Below are positions 1-7,272 of a DNA stretch of 25,959 nt, piece by piece (positions within the stretch are counted from its first letter, which is position 1; each line of letters starts with the position of its first letter). The position numbers and the translations under genes are program-made. The DNA is from an uncultured Clostridia bacterium (GTDB taxonomy: Bacteria; Bacillota; Clostridia; TANB77; CAG-508). The stretch is taken from positions 1 through 25,959 of the forward strand of contig CANQRO010000008.1 in NCBI GenBank assembly GCA_947626205.1, given 5' to 3'. The notes beneath the pieces are model-generated. The model searched no databases, was not told the DNA's origin, and saw only the letters and a program-made list of their open reading frames with translations.

Positions 1-452
1 CCTGGTGTAGATGTTGGTCCCATTGAACCTGGTCTTCTGTGATACATAGAACCATGTCCCATAGGTCCTCTAGATTGTCCATGACGTTTAATAACACCTT
101 GGAATCCTTTTCCTTTTGATGTTCCTTGTATATCTACTCTGTCTCCTGAAGCAAAAACATCTACTTTTACTTCATCACCAACTTTAACATCTATATTTTC
201 CATTCTGAATTCTCTTAAGTGTTTTTTGTTTTCAATTCCAGCTTTTGCAAAATGTCCTTTTGCTGGTTTATTAACATGTTTATCTTTTATATCTCCAAAT
301 CCAAGTTGAACTGCATTATAGCCATCTGTTTCAACAGTTTTTACTTGTGCTACTTTGCAAGGACCAGCCTGAATAACTGTTACTGGAATAACTGTACCTT
401 TTTCATCAAATACTTGGGTCATTCCAATTTTCTTTCCTATAATTGCTTTCAT
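1..452 (-). CDS. rplC: 50S ribosomal protein L3, partial (C-terminus off the window)
   Basis: The first 150 codons of ribosomal protein L3, a primary 23S rRNA-binding protein of the large subunit. The reading starts MKAIIGKKIGMTQVFDEKG, the hallmark N-terminus of bacterial L3, and continues through the long glycine- and arginine-rich extension (KGKGFQGVIKRHGQSRGP, then MGHGSMYHRRPGSMG) that reaches the peptidyl transferase centre. The gene is cut by position 1; about a quarter of the usual length of roughly 205-210 residues is missing. The ATG at 450-452 has TTAGGAGGAA upstream at 461-470. It is the second gene of an S10-type operon, after rpsJ, and presumably uses the promoter near 1160-1188. 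The 156-nt gap to rpsJ is large for this operon. Confidence 0.97.
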   Translation of the reverse strand, partial: MKAIIGKKIGMTQVFDEKGTVIPVTVIQAGPCKVAQVKTVETDGYNAVQLGFGDIKDKHVNKPAKGHFAKAGIENKKHLREFRMENIDVKVGDEVKVDVFASGDRVDIQGTSKGKGFQGVIKRHGQSRGPMGHGSMYHRRPGSMGPTSTP

Positions 453-476
453 TTTTATTTTTCCTCCTAACTATTG

Positions 477-492
477 GCTAATATAAATTAGC
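477..492 (-). other. Small hairpin upstream of rplC
   Basis: Six-base perfect stem GCTAAT/ATTAGC with a four-base loop, lying just upstream of the rplC ribosome binding site. No U tract follows, so it is not a terminator. It may affect rplC translation or mRNA processing; that is inference. Confidence 0.35.
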
Positions 493-566
493 TTGGTTTA
501 TTTTAATTACTAAAAATTTTCAAATTTAAAGTTAATCACCTTTTGATGTAAGATTTACTTACACTA

Positions 567-601
567 TAACGTAATAATAGAATTATTCATTATTAACGTT
601 A
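567..601 (-). other. Hairpin between rpsJ and rplC
   Basis: TAACGT-AATAAT (567-578) pairs with ATTATT-AACGTTA (589-601), about 12 bp with one bulged base and a 10-nt loop, starting a few bases after the rpsJ stop. No T run follows on the transcribed strand, so a processing or mRNA-stability element is more likely than a terminator. Confidence 0.4.
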
Positions 602-608
602 AAACACT

Positions 609-938
609 TTATAATTTTATTTCTATTTCAACACCAGCTGGTAATTCTAATTTCATTAGATTGTCAACTGTTTTTTGTGTTGGATAAAGAATATCTATAA
701 CTCTTTTATGTGTTCTCATTTCAAATTGTTCTCTTGAATCTTTGTCCTTATGAGGACTACGTAAAATTGTTACAACTTCTTTTTCTGTAGGTAATGGAAT
801 AGGACCTGAAACTTTAGCTCCTGTTCTTTTAGCAGTATCTACTATTTTTTCAGCAGACTGATCTAAAACAACATGATCATAAGCCTTTAATCTTATTCTA
901 ATTTTTTCGCTTCCTACCATTTGATTTGTTGTTGCCAT
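609..938 (-). CDS. rpsJ: 30S ribosomal protein S10
   Basis: Ribosomal protein S10 (NusE), a small-subunit head protein that also acts in transcription antitermination with NusB. The 109-residue product contains the family blocks EKIRIRLKAYDHVVLDQSA, GAKVSGPIPLPTEK, ILRSPHKDKDSREQFEMRTH and the C-terminal VDNLMKLELPAGVEIEIKL. It is slightly longer than the usual 102 residues because of an N-terminal MATTNQMVG; a start at that second Met is possible. The first ATG is preferred because AAGGAGGG lies about 9 nt upstream. It is the first gene of the S10 operon, followed by rplC, with a structured leader and a consensus promoter upstream. Confidence 0.97.
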   Translation of the reverse strand: MATTNQMVGSEKIRIRLKAYDHVVLDQSAEKIVDTAKRTGAKVSGPIPLPTEKEVVTILRSPHKDKDSREQFEMRTHKRVIDILYPTQKTVDNLMKLELPAGVEIEIKL

Positions 939-1153
939 AAGTATTTTCCCTCCTTAAAATATAAATGTACCTTGGCAAGTTTAAACGCACCCTGGTGTTT
1001 CTTTTATTACCATATAAAAACCCAAGTTTTTCGCATGATTATCTTGGGTAAGTGCTTTTCTTACCGCCCGGTCTAAGCCAAGACATACTCCACGGAAGTT
1101 CCCTCCACCCGTTAGGATGTAGCCACATTCCGCTTCAACGCAAATCTACATGC
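939..1153 (-). promoter_or_regulatory. Structured 5' leader of the S10 operon, likely riboregulator
   Basis: About 215 nt separate the predicted transcription start (near 1153) from rpsJ. The segment is far more G+C-rich than its surroundings. Read on the minus strand it begins with a stem ATGTAG (1146-1151)/CTACAT (1117-1122) enclosing a conserved-looking GC-rich loop. It then has four short segments that can pair in alternative ways: A CTTGG (1078-1082), B CCCAAG (1043-1048), C CTTGGG (1021-1026) and D CCAAGG (970-975). B:C gives a hairpin followed by TTTTTAT; A:B and C:D would compete with it. This layout fits transcription attenuation, presumably by an operon-encoded ribosomal protein. 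The ligand is not shown by sequence and no family assignment is claimed. Confidence 0.7.
1012..1048 (-). terminator. Attenuator-type hairpin within the S10 leader
   Basis: On the minus strand CCCAAG (1043-1048) and CTTGGG (1021-1026) can form a stem with a 16-nt loop, followed directly by TTTTTATAT (1012-1020). The stem is short for a constitutive terminator, which suits a conditional one. Confidence 0.55.
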
Positions 1154-1159
1154 CCAACT

Positions 1160-1188
1160 ATTATATAACGCTTATGCATAAATGTCAA
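1160..1188 (-). promoter_or_regulatory. Consensus SigA promoter of the S10 operon
   Basis: TTGACA (1183-1188) and TATAAT (1160-1165) on the minus strand, separated by exactly 17 nt. Both hexamers match the SigA consensus perfectly, as expected for a ribosomal protein operon. Predicted start is near 1153. Confidence 0.88.
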
Positions 1189-1323
1189 CACTTTTTTATA
1201 GATTTTTTTAATGAATCATGCATATTTTATAAGATTATATGTACTTTTATATTATTCAATTTAGTATTAATAGCAAATTTATTGCTCCTTTCAATAATAT
1301 TAATAAAATATTATTAATAAATA

Positions 1324-1352
1324 TTGATTTAGTTACATAACAGTGTTATACT
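1324..1352 (+). promoter_or_regulatory. Promoter and palindromic operator of the orphan gene
   Basis: TTGATT (1324-1329), a 17-nt spacer and TATACT (1347-1352) form a plausible SigA promoter. A perfect palindrome ATAACA-G-TGTTAT (1337-1349) sits in the spacer and enters the -10 box, the usual place for a repressor operator. Nothing in the window identifies the regulator. Confidence 0.5.
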
Positions 1353-1392
1353 TAAAGCATGCATTAAAAATTTTAACTAAAGGAGATCTATT

Positions 1393-1620
1393 ATGTCTAA
1401 AGAATCTAATTTTTCTGCATCAAAGTTCGTTAATATTGAAGATATTCCTTCTATTGTAAATCAGATTAAGAGTTTACAATGTGCTGGAAAAATTTCTAAG
1501 CAATTACGGTTTAGTTTTAGAATTAACAAGGATTGTGCTGATGGCGAAAAGAGTTTCAAGATGTTCACAAATTCTGCGGAAGAATTTAAAATTATAGGAA
1601 GTTTATTTTTTGGACTTTAA
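1393..1620 (+). CDS. Uncharacterised 75-residue protein
   Basis: I do not recognise this protein. It has no signal peptide or membrane segment; the middle is a likely beta strand (LRFSFRIN) and the ends are mixed. It looks like a real gene: AAAGGAGATC lies upstream of the ATG, a promoter-like element is 40 nt further up, and a strong terminator follows 10 nt after the stop. It is monocistronic, between the S10 promoter and the spoVG terminator, transcribed away from the S10 operon. Codon 39 is CGG, the only in-frame CGG in the window that does not coincide with a broken reading frame. Shifting +1 there gives a 64-residue product rich in codons rare in this genome, so the unshifted frame is preferred. 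Function unknown. Confidence 0.6.
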   Translation: MSKESNFSASKFVNIEDIPSIVNQIKSLQCAGKISKQLRFSFRINKDCADGEKSFKMFTNSAEEFKIIGSLFFGL

Positions 1621-1629
1621 GATCAATGC

Positions 1630-1660
1630 AGCTCCACTTTTTTGTGGAGCTACTTTTTAT
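1630..1660 (+). terminator. Rho-independent terminator after the orphan gene
   Basis: AGCTCCAC (1630-1637) and GTGGAGCT (1644-1651) form a perfect 8-bp stem with a six-T loop, followed by ACTTTTTATT. Confidence 0.9.
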
Positions 1661-1810
1661 TATGTATATTATCAAATTTTGATTGAAGTTCTTGATTTTC
1701 AAAATAAAATGAGAATAGAATAAAAATTTATTTTCTAAAAAGTATATAATTTTCTATATTTATTATATTTTAAAATTATATTTAAAATATCTTCTAATGT
1801 TTTATAAACA

Positions 1811-1837
1811 AAAAAATGACCTTATAGGTCATTTTTC
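1811..1837 (-). terminator. spoVG terminator
   Basis: ATGACCT (1816-1822) pairs with AGGTCAT (1826-1832) around a TAT loop. On the minus strand a T run follows (complement of the A run at 1811-1816). It starts 14 nt after the spoVG stop; the T run on the other side could also make it bidirectional. Confidence 0.85.
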
Positions 1838-1845
1838 ATTTTATA

Positions 1846-2127
1846 TTATTCTGCTGATTCTGAGCTTTCTTCAGCATCTGGAGAATCATAAGCTTCTAAA
1901 ATAGCCTTTTGAATCTTCTCTCTTGTTTCAGCATTAATTGGATGAGCTATATCTTTGAAATCTCCGTTTGGAGTTTTTCTACTTGGCATAGCTATAAATA
2001 ATCCATTTTGACTTTCGATAACTTTAATGTCATGAATTACAAATTCATTATCGAATGTTACAGAAGCAACAGCTTTCATTCTGTTCTCTGAATTAACTTT
2101 TCTTAAACGTACGTCTGTTATTTGCAT
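1846..2127 (-). CDS. spoVG: Septation/sporulation regulator SpoVG
   Basis: SpoVG, a small site-specific nucleic-acid-binding regulator that affects septation, sporulation and surface properties in Firmicutes. The 93-residue product begins MQITDVRLRKVN and has the family core ASVTFDNEFVIHDIKVIES, GLFIAMPSRKTPNGDFKD and IAHPINAETREKIQKAIL, with an acidic Ser/Glu-rich tail. Length and order match the family (about 95 residues). The ATG has GAGGTG about 8 nt upstream. It stands alone, divergent from murC, with its own terminator. In Bacillus subtilis it is under SigH; I could not identify a convincing promoter of either type in the AT-rich upstream region. Confidence 0.96.
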   Translation of the reverse strand: MQITDVRLRKVNSENRMKAVASVTFDNEFVIHDIKVIESQNGLFIAMPSRKTPNGDFKDIAHPINAETREKIQKAILEAYDSPDAEESSESAE

Positions 2128-2327
2128 ACCTTAAGCACCTCTTTCTAAATGTTAAAAATTTATACACACTTTCTATGTACAAATATATTATTCGTCATAA
2201 ATAATTTTTTTCCCCCTTAGTTTTACAAAAAATAGAAAATTTATTTAAATATTTATTTTTATAATCATACTTGAATTTGTTTGCTTAACACTATTTAACA
2301 CTTTTTTGACATAATACATAAAATATA

Positions 2328-2356
2328 TTGAAAAAAAACATATTAAAGTATATAAT
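2328..2356 (+). promoter_or_regulatory. Promoter of murC
   Basis: TTGAAA (2328-2333), 17-nt spacer and TATAAT (2351-2356), about 40 nt before the murC ribosome binding site AAGGAG (2394-2399). Confidence 0.72.
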
Positions 2357-2410
2357 TTATTTGCTATAAATTATATAGAGTTAAACCAACTAAAAGGAGC
2401 GTATGGACGG

Positions 2411-3793
2411 GTGGCTAATATAGAAAATATAAAAAAATATAAACATATACATATGATAGGCATTGGTGGAGTTAGCATGAGTGGTATTGCAGAAATTTTA
2501 CATAACTGGGGATTTAAAGTTACTGGTTCTGATGCCCATTCTTCTGAAATAACTGATAAATTAATTGAAAATGGTATAAAAGTAACAATAGGTCATGATT
2601 TTGATAATTTATTAAAATCTGACGCTGTTGTATACACAGCTGCTGTAAAAAAAGATGATCCAGAAATTATAAAAGCGGAGCAAAACAATATTCCAATTAT
2701 AGAAAGATGTGATTTTTTAGGAGAACTAACTAAATCATTTCAAGATACTATTGGTATATCTGGCACACATGGAAAAACAACTACTACCTCTATGGTAGCT
2801 ACCTGTTTTTTAAAAGCTGGAAAAGATCCAAATATCCAAGTTGGAGGAATTTTAAAAGAAATTAATGGTAATTATAAAGTTGGAAATAGTGAATATTTCA
2901 TTATTGAAGCTTGTGAATATGTAGAAAGTTTCTTAAAATTTCATCCAAAAGCTGAAATTATATTAAATATAGATAATGATCATCTAGATTATTTTAAAAC
3001 TTTTGAACGTATAAAAGAAGCTTTTATTAAATACGTTAAATTATTACCATCGGATGGTTTTTTAGTGTTAAATGCAGATGATTCTAATTGTTTAGATTTA
3101 AAAGATTATACTTTATCTAGTTATACTACATATGGAATTAATAATTTAAATGCTGATTTTACAGCTAAAAATATTACCTTTGATTCTAATGGTTTTGCTA
3201 GCTTTGATGCATATTATAAAAATAATCTTTATGAACACTTTACTTTATCTGTTGCAGGTATACACAATGTTTTAAATGCTTTAGCTTGTATCAGTTTATG
3301 TAACCATTATAATATTAGTAAAGAAGCCATGAAAAGTGCTTTATATGAATTCAAAGGTGTTCATAGAAGATTAGAATATAAAGGAAGTTATAATAATATT
3401 TCTGTTTATGACGATTATGCTCATCATCCAACAGAAATTAAAGCTACATGTAATGCTTTAAGTAATAAAAAATTTAATGAGTCTTGGGTTATTTTCCAAC
3501 CTCACACATATAGTAGAACTAAAGAGCTTTTATCCGATTTTGCGGAAGCACTTAGCAATTTTGATCATATTATTATAACAGATATTTATGCAGCTAGAGA
3601 AAATAATATTTATGGTGTATCTGCAAAAGATATTGTTGATCGTTTAAATACATCTAGAAAAGCAAATTCGGAATATATCTCAGATTTTGCAGATATTGTT
3701 AAATACATAAAAGAACATGCTAAGGAAAATGATTTAATTTTAACATTGGGTGCAGGTAATATAACAGACTTAGGTTCTATGTTACTTGCATAA
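2411..3793 (+). CDS. murC: UDP-N-acetylmuramate--L-alanine ligase MurC
   Basis: Cytoplasmic Mur ligase that adds L-alanine to UDP-N-acetylmuramic acid, the first amino acid step of peptidoglycan stem-peptide synthesis, using ATP. The 460-residue product is full length. Visible motifs are the N-terminal UDP-binding loop MIGIGGVSMSGIAEIL (residues 15-30), the ATP P-loop GTHGKTT (118-124), NIDNDHLDYF in the central domain, YDDYAHHPTEI, and FQPHTYSRT with the C-terminal LGAGNI. The start is GTG, 11 nt after AAGGAG (2394-2399). An ATG at 2403 is closer to the binding site but out of frame and meets a stop after six codons. The gene is monocistronic, divergent from spoVG and convergent with spoIVB, sharing a bidirectional terminator. 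Confidence 0.97.
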   Translation: MANIENIKKYKHIHMIGIGGVSMSGIAEILHNWGFKVTGSDAHSSEITDKLIENGIKVTIGHDFDNLLKSDAVVYTAAVKKDDPEIIKAEQNNIPIIERCDFLGELTKSFQDTIGISGTHGKTTTTSMVATCFLKAGKDPNIQVGGILKEINGNYKVGNSEYFIIEACEYVESFLKFHPKAEIILNIDNDHLDYFKTFERIKEAFIKYVKLLPSDGFLVLNADDSNCLDLKDYTLSSYTTYGINNLNADFTAKNITFDSNGFASFDAYYKNNLYEHFTLSVAGIHNVLNALACISLCNHYNISKEAMKSALYEFKGVHRRLEYKGSYNNISVYDDYAHHPTEIKATCNALSNKKFNESWVIFQPHTYSRTKELLSDFAEALSNFDHIIITDIYAARENNIYGVSAKDIVDRLNTSRKANSEYISDFADIVKYIKEHAKENDLILTLGAGNITDLGSMLLA

Positions 3794-3850
3794 TAACTTT
3801 TTTAATTTTTATGAATTTTATTATTAAAAGTAAACCATATTATAACTATT

Positions 3851-3889
3851 AAAAAGTAAAGAGGTAAAATATCTACCTCTTTACTTTTT
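3851..3889. terminator. Bidirectional terminator between murC and spoIVB
   Basis: A perfect 16-bp inverted repeat (3851-3866 with 3874-3889) around a 7-nt loop; it has A and T runs on both sides, so it can end transcription of both convergent genes. Confidence 0.92.
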
Positions 3890-3896
3890 AATATAT

Positions 3897-5141
3897 CTAT
3901 TTAACTTCTCTTGCTTGCTTTATCATTAAATCCGCAAACACTCCATATCCTACCTCTGGATTATTTACTAAAACATGAGTTAAAGCACCTACTACTTTGT
4001 TATTTTGTATTATTGGGCTTCCACTCATTCCTTGTATAATGCCTCCCGTTTTTTCTATTAGATTTTTATCTATAACTTTTATAAGCATACTTTTATTATT
4101 TTGGTTATTATTTTTATAAATTTTTTCTATTTCTACTTCATACTCTTCTTTCTTTCCATCTTCTAATGTACAAATAATACTTGCCTTTCCTTGTTTAATT
4201 TCATCTCTTGAAGCTACTTCCATAGCATCATTTACATTAATATTTAAAGCTGATATGTTAGTTAATTTACCATATACACCAAATTCTGTATTTTTATATA
4301 CTTCCCCTATTACTGTACTATTTTCTATGCTACCTTGTATTTTTCCTGGATTTCCTTTTTCACCTTTTGTAATTGAAACAATTTTTGTACTTACAAAATC
4401 TCCTTTTGCTATGTTTAATATTTCTCCTGTATCTATATCTTGAATTCCATGTCCAAGTGCTGCAAAAGTCTTAGTTGATGGTTCATAAAAGCTAACTGTT
4501 CCAACACCTGCAGCTGCATCTCTAACCCATAAACCAAGCTTATATGTTTTATCAATCCCCTGTATTGGTGTTATATTGGTGTTTAAACTATCGCCATCTC
4601 TTACATATTGAATTGATAAATTGTTTCCTTTGGCTTTATTTACTATTTCTAATAAATCTGAAGTACAAGTTACAGTTTTTTCATTTATAGCAATTATCAT
4701 ATCTCCTTCTTCTATTCCGCTATTTTCGTACGGTTTATATTTTTTATTATCTAGCCCTTCAATTTCACTCATTCCTACTACTAAAACACCGTTAGTATAT
4801 AGTTTTAATCCAACAACATTTCCTAATGGAACAACTGATGTTTTTGGAACAACATTTACTGTTATACTTTTAAGAGGAATTTTTCCAAATAAACTTAGTT
4901 TGAAATCCATTTTTCCAATTTTGTTACTATTGTTTAAATTACTTGATGTTTGTATTGTTTCATAATGTTTAGTAAAAAAATCATTTTCTTCCTTGTTTAC
5001 CGTAATTCCTAAGACAGTTTTTAAATTATAATTTTCACCTTGAAATAACACAATTTGGTTTGGAATAGATGTAATATTTACAACATAGATCAAAACAAGT
5101 AATAAAAAACTAATTATAAATATTTTAAGAATGTTATTCAT
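3897..5141 (-). CDS. spoIVB: SpoIVB-type serine peptidase (S55), PDZ-containing
   Basis: SpoIVB is a forespore-secreted serine peptidase that signals across the intermembrane space to activate pro-SigK processing. The 414-residue product has an N-terminal membrane anchor (about residues 5-23), a PDZ domain (about 105-190, with GLKLYTNGVLVVGMSEI and SGIEEGDMIIAINEKTV), then the S55 domain. The catalytic His is visible in AALGHGI (His231) and the Ser in GMSGSPIIQN (Ser373, first Ser of the motif). Length fits the family (about 425). The ATG has GTGAGGT 7 nt upstream. It follows the pilus block in the same direction, with only a 95-nt AT-rich gap and no clear terminator, so readthrough from that block is possible. 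Confidence 0.94.
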   Translation of the reverse strand: MNNILKIFIISFLLLVLIYVVNITSIPNQIVLFQGENYNLKTVLGITVNKEENDFFTKHYETIQTSSNLNNSNKIGKMDFKLSLFGKIPLKSITVNVVPKTSVVPLGNVVGLKLYTNGVLVVGMSEIEGLDNKKYKPYENSGIEEGDMIIAINEKTVTCTSDLLEIVNKAKGNNLSIQYVRDGDSLNTNITPIQGIDKTYKLGLWVRDAAAGVGTVSFYEPSTKTFAALGHGIQDIDTGEILNIAKGDFVSTKIVSITKGEKGNPGKIQGSIENSTVIGEVYKNTEFGVYGKLTNISALNINVNDAMEVASRDEIKQGKASIICTLEDGKKEEYEVEIEKIYKNNNQNNKSMLIKVIDKNLIEKTGGIIQGMSGSPIIQNNKVVGALTHVLVNNPEVGYGVFADLMIKQAREVK

Positions 5142-5236
5142 GTTCTATACCTCACATCTTTTTATATTTATAATTAGTTTTTCCAAATATATATTTTTTA
5201 AAACATTTTATTTTCTCATTTTATTTAAAATTTTAA

Positions 5237-6683
5237 TTACTTTAATATTTTAGTAATTTTGTCTGTATCATATCTTTCGCGTGCTAAAGCAGTATAATAT
5301 GCTTGTAATTCTGAATTTGTCAAATTATCGATATTTATATCCTCATCTAACGAAGCAACTATACATTCGTAGCATGCATATTCCCAATGCTTGTAATAAT
5401 ATTTTGTTTTATCTTCTGGATTTAATAATTTTTTAAAGTCTACACTTTTATATCCAACAATTGGACCACTTGAATTGTTTTTTAAAATTGGGCAATTAAT
5501 TCTATGATATGTTCCACTATTATCTAAAAAGAAAAGTGAATTTTCATTTATATATTGCTTATTTTTTGTACTTGTTATAATAGTATAATTGTTATATGAT
5601 TTTATTCCTACGTGTATGCCCTGCATAAAACTTATCATATTAACATTTGTTAATATTTTTTCCCAATCTTCATCTGTTAAAACTGGCATAGAAAAATTAG
5701 TATTGGTACCTAAACTAATTGAATGTTTATTATAAACTGCAATTGCATTATTTAAATTTTCTTGTATTGCTATTCTCATTACTTCCCTTTTATGTTGAAC
5801 AAATTCAGAAGCTCTATCACTTGGATCATTTGAATCTGAAATATTCAAAACACTTGTATTATCATTTTGAAATTCATTATATACATTACCATCACTTCTA
5901 ATAGCATTAGATGGTTTTACTATGTCTTGTAATTTTGCCTCATTTAAAGCCCATTTAGTAAATTCATAAGCTTCCTGATAATATTTTTTCATACTATCGC
6001 TTTGTTTGGTCACTAAATTTCCATTTGCATCATACTCAGTTAAAGTTTCAGTAATATTTGTTGGTAAAGTATACGTATTAGAAATACGATACCCTATTAC
6101 AGTATTTCCTGAAAGTACTACATTATTTAAGTTAATTAAATAACCAGATTTTGCAATATATCCTTGTCCAGCTATATATCCATATACAGAAATATAATTA
6201 TCTAAAGAGTAATTGATAACAATATTGTTTGCCCCGCTTTTATATCTCATACTATAATGAATATACGGTTTTAATATATGCTCATATCCTGTTTTAATTG
6301 TTCCATTTTCTTCATAAGTATATTCATTTGGTGAATAAATATAAAAACCATCATATAATGTAAAAACTAATGCTGGTATATACGGCATAATAGTACTAGC
6401 ATTTGATCCGTGGCAAACCAAAAGCATTTGCAAGACTTGTTTGAAATGTACTAATAGATGCTAATATATCCCTTCTTATTGAATCAGCATTAGTAGAATA
6501 TTTATTATTGATAGTATTTAGTTCAAATGCCACTACTCCATCATGTGTTGCACTAAGTAACTTAGTGTCATATTGTTGCTGTAGAGCCATTGTATCAATT
6601 TGTGTTCCTATATAAGCAGACAAGAGTAAAGCTATTGGTATTACGATAATTGAAAATATTACTGTCATGTTTTGTAATTTCAT
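5237..6683 (-). CDS. Large pilus-locus surface protein, one gene split in two frames at a CGG codon
   Basis: Two overlapping frames make one protein. The first part (6396-6683, 95 codons) starts with ATG after AAAGGTG and carries an N-terminal membrane segment (about residues 7-27). The second frame is open from 6433 to the stop at 5237 without its own ribosome binding site. At codon 92 the first frame reads CCA CGG ATC and stops three codons later. Dropping the C at 6410 gives CCA GGA TCA and joins the frames into 481 residues, with sequence running into IMPYIPALVFTLYDGFYIYSP. Near the C-terminus the joined protein has YHRINCP (His393, Cys397) and CYEC (Cys437, Cys440), a spacing like small zinc-binding domains; metal binding is inference. 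It is the last gene of the pilus block. I know no function. Alternatives are a pseudogene or a sequence error. Confidence 0.7.
6408..6410 (-). other. In-frame CGG at a reading-frame break (site 1)
   Basis: CGG is codon 92 of the upstream frame, followed by ATC AAA TGC TAG. The downstream frame begins at GGA (6407-6409). Confidence 0.75.
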
Positions 6684-6718
6684 GTTTCTTCACCTTTACT
6701 CTAACTTAAAATCAAAAA

Positions 6719-7252
6719 CTATTTCTCAGCTCCGCTTGCCATAACAACTCCAGAATGAGAACCAGCGATTTGATATGTATCATTTCCTGTAATGCTATAA
6801 AAGAAATTTTTTAGCATTTGTCCAATAGTAGTATTTGTATTTTTAACTGTAGTAGAAATCATATCTCCTTCTTTTAATTTCATTGTTTTGGTGCTACTTC
6901 CATAAATTTTTTCTAATATTTGTGATGTATATTCAGTGTAATAAGTATTTTCTCCTATTTTATCTACACTTGTTTGTGCAGATTTTTTACCAGGATTTTC
7001 GTCTAAAATTTTAACTTCCATTTGTACATCATAAGTATTGCCTGTTGCAGAAATAGTTTGAATAAAACTATCATAATCTGTTGCTGTAATTCTTCCTGTT
7101 TCACGAATATTATCTACAAATTCTACTGTTGCCGCTTGTACACTTAATTGTGCAATATCATCATTTCTTTCAGATATTGACATAAGTGGAAATACAAACA
7201 TTAATATTGCTGCTAAGAAAATCGCTACAATTGTAATTAACGTATCCCCCAT
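6719..7252 (-). CDS. Membrane-anchored pilus-locus protein, 177 residues
   Basis: Small protein with one N-terminal hydrophobic segment (about residues 4-25, TLITIVAIFLAAILMFVFPL) and an extracellular-looking Thr/Ser/Asn-rich remainder. The first part after the membrane segment reads AQLSVQAATVEFVDNIRETG, a helical heptad-like stretch as in pilin stalks. No cysteines are seen. ATG follows AGGAGGA. It lies between the 270-residue pilin-like gene (20-nt gap) and the 481-residue protein (35-nt gap), so it is co-transcribed with the Tad-like block. It most likely is a minor pilin or pseudopilin, but I cannot assign it to a named family. Confidence 0.75.
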   Translation of the reverse strand: MGDTLITIVAIFLAAILMFVFPLMSISERNDDIAQLSVQAATVEFVDNIRETGRITATDYDSFIQTISATGNTYDVQMEVKILDENPGKKSAQTSVDKIGENTYYTEYTSQILEKIYGSSTKTMKLKEGDMISTTVKNTNTTIGQMLKNFFYSITGNDTYQIAGSHSGVVMASGAEK

Positions 7253-7272
7253 TTTTTATTCCTCCTTTATTA

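Noticed and set aside
1042..1151. S10 leader as a T-box riboswitch
   Set aside because: GGGTGGAGGG resembles part of the T-box, but the full T-box sequence and the stem I features are missing, and the downstream gene is ribosomal.
2403..2423. Six-codon ORF (ATG at 2403) overlapping the GTG start of murC
   Set aside because: The ribosome binding site is only 3 nt from this ATG, the frame ends after six codons, and nothing suggests conservation. It is probably chance.
4621..4965. 114-codon open frame on the plus strand inside spoIVB, and similar open frames opposite other genes
   Set aside because: They lie antisense to clear genes, lack ribosome binding sites, and are expected by chance opposite AT-rich coding sequence.
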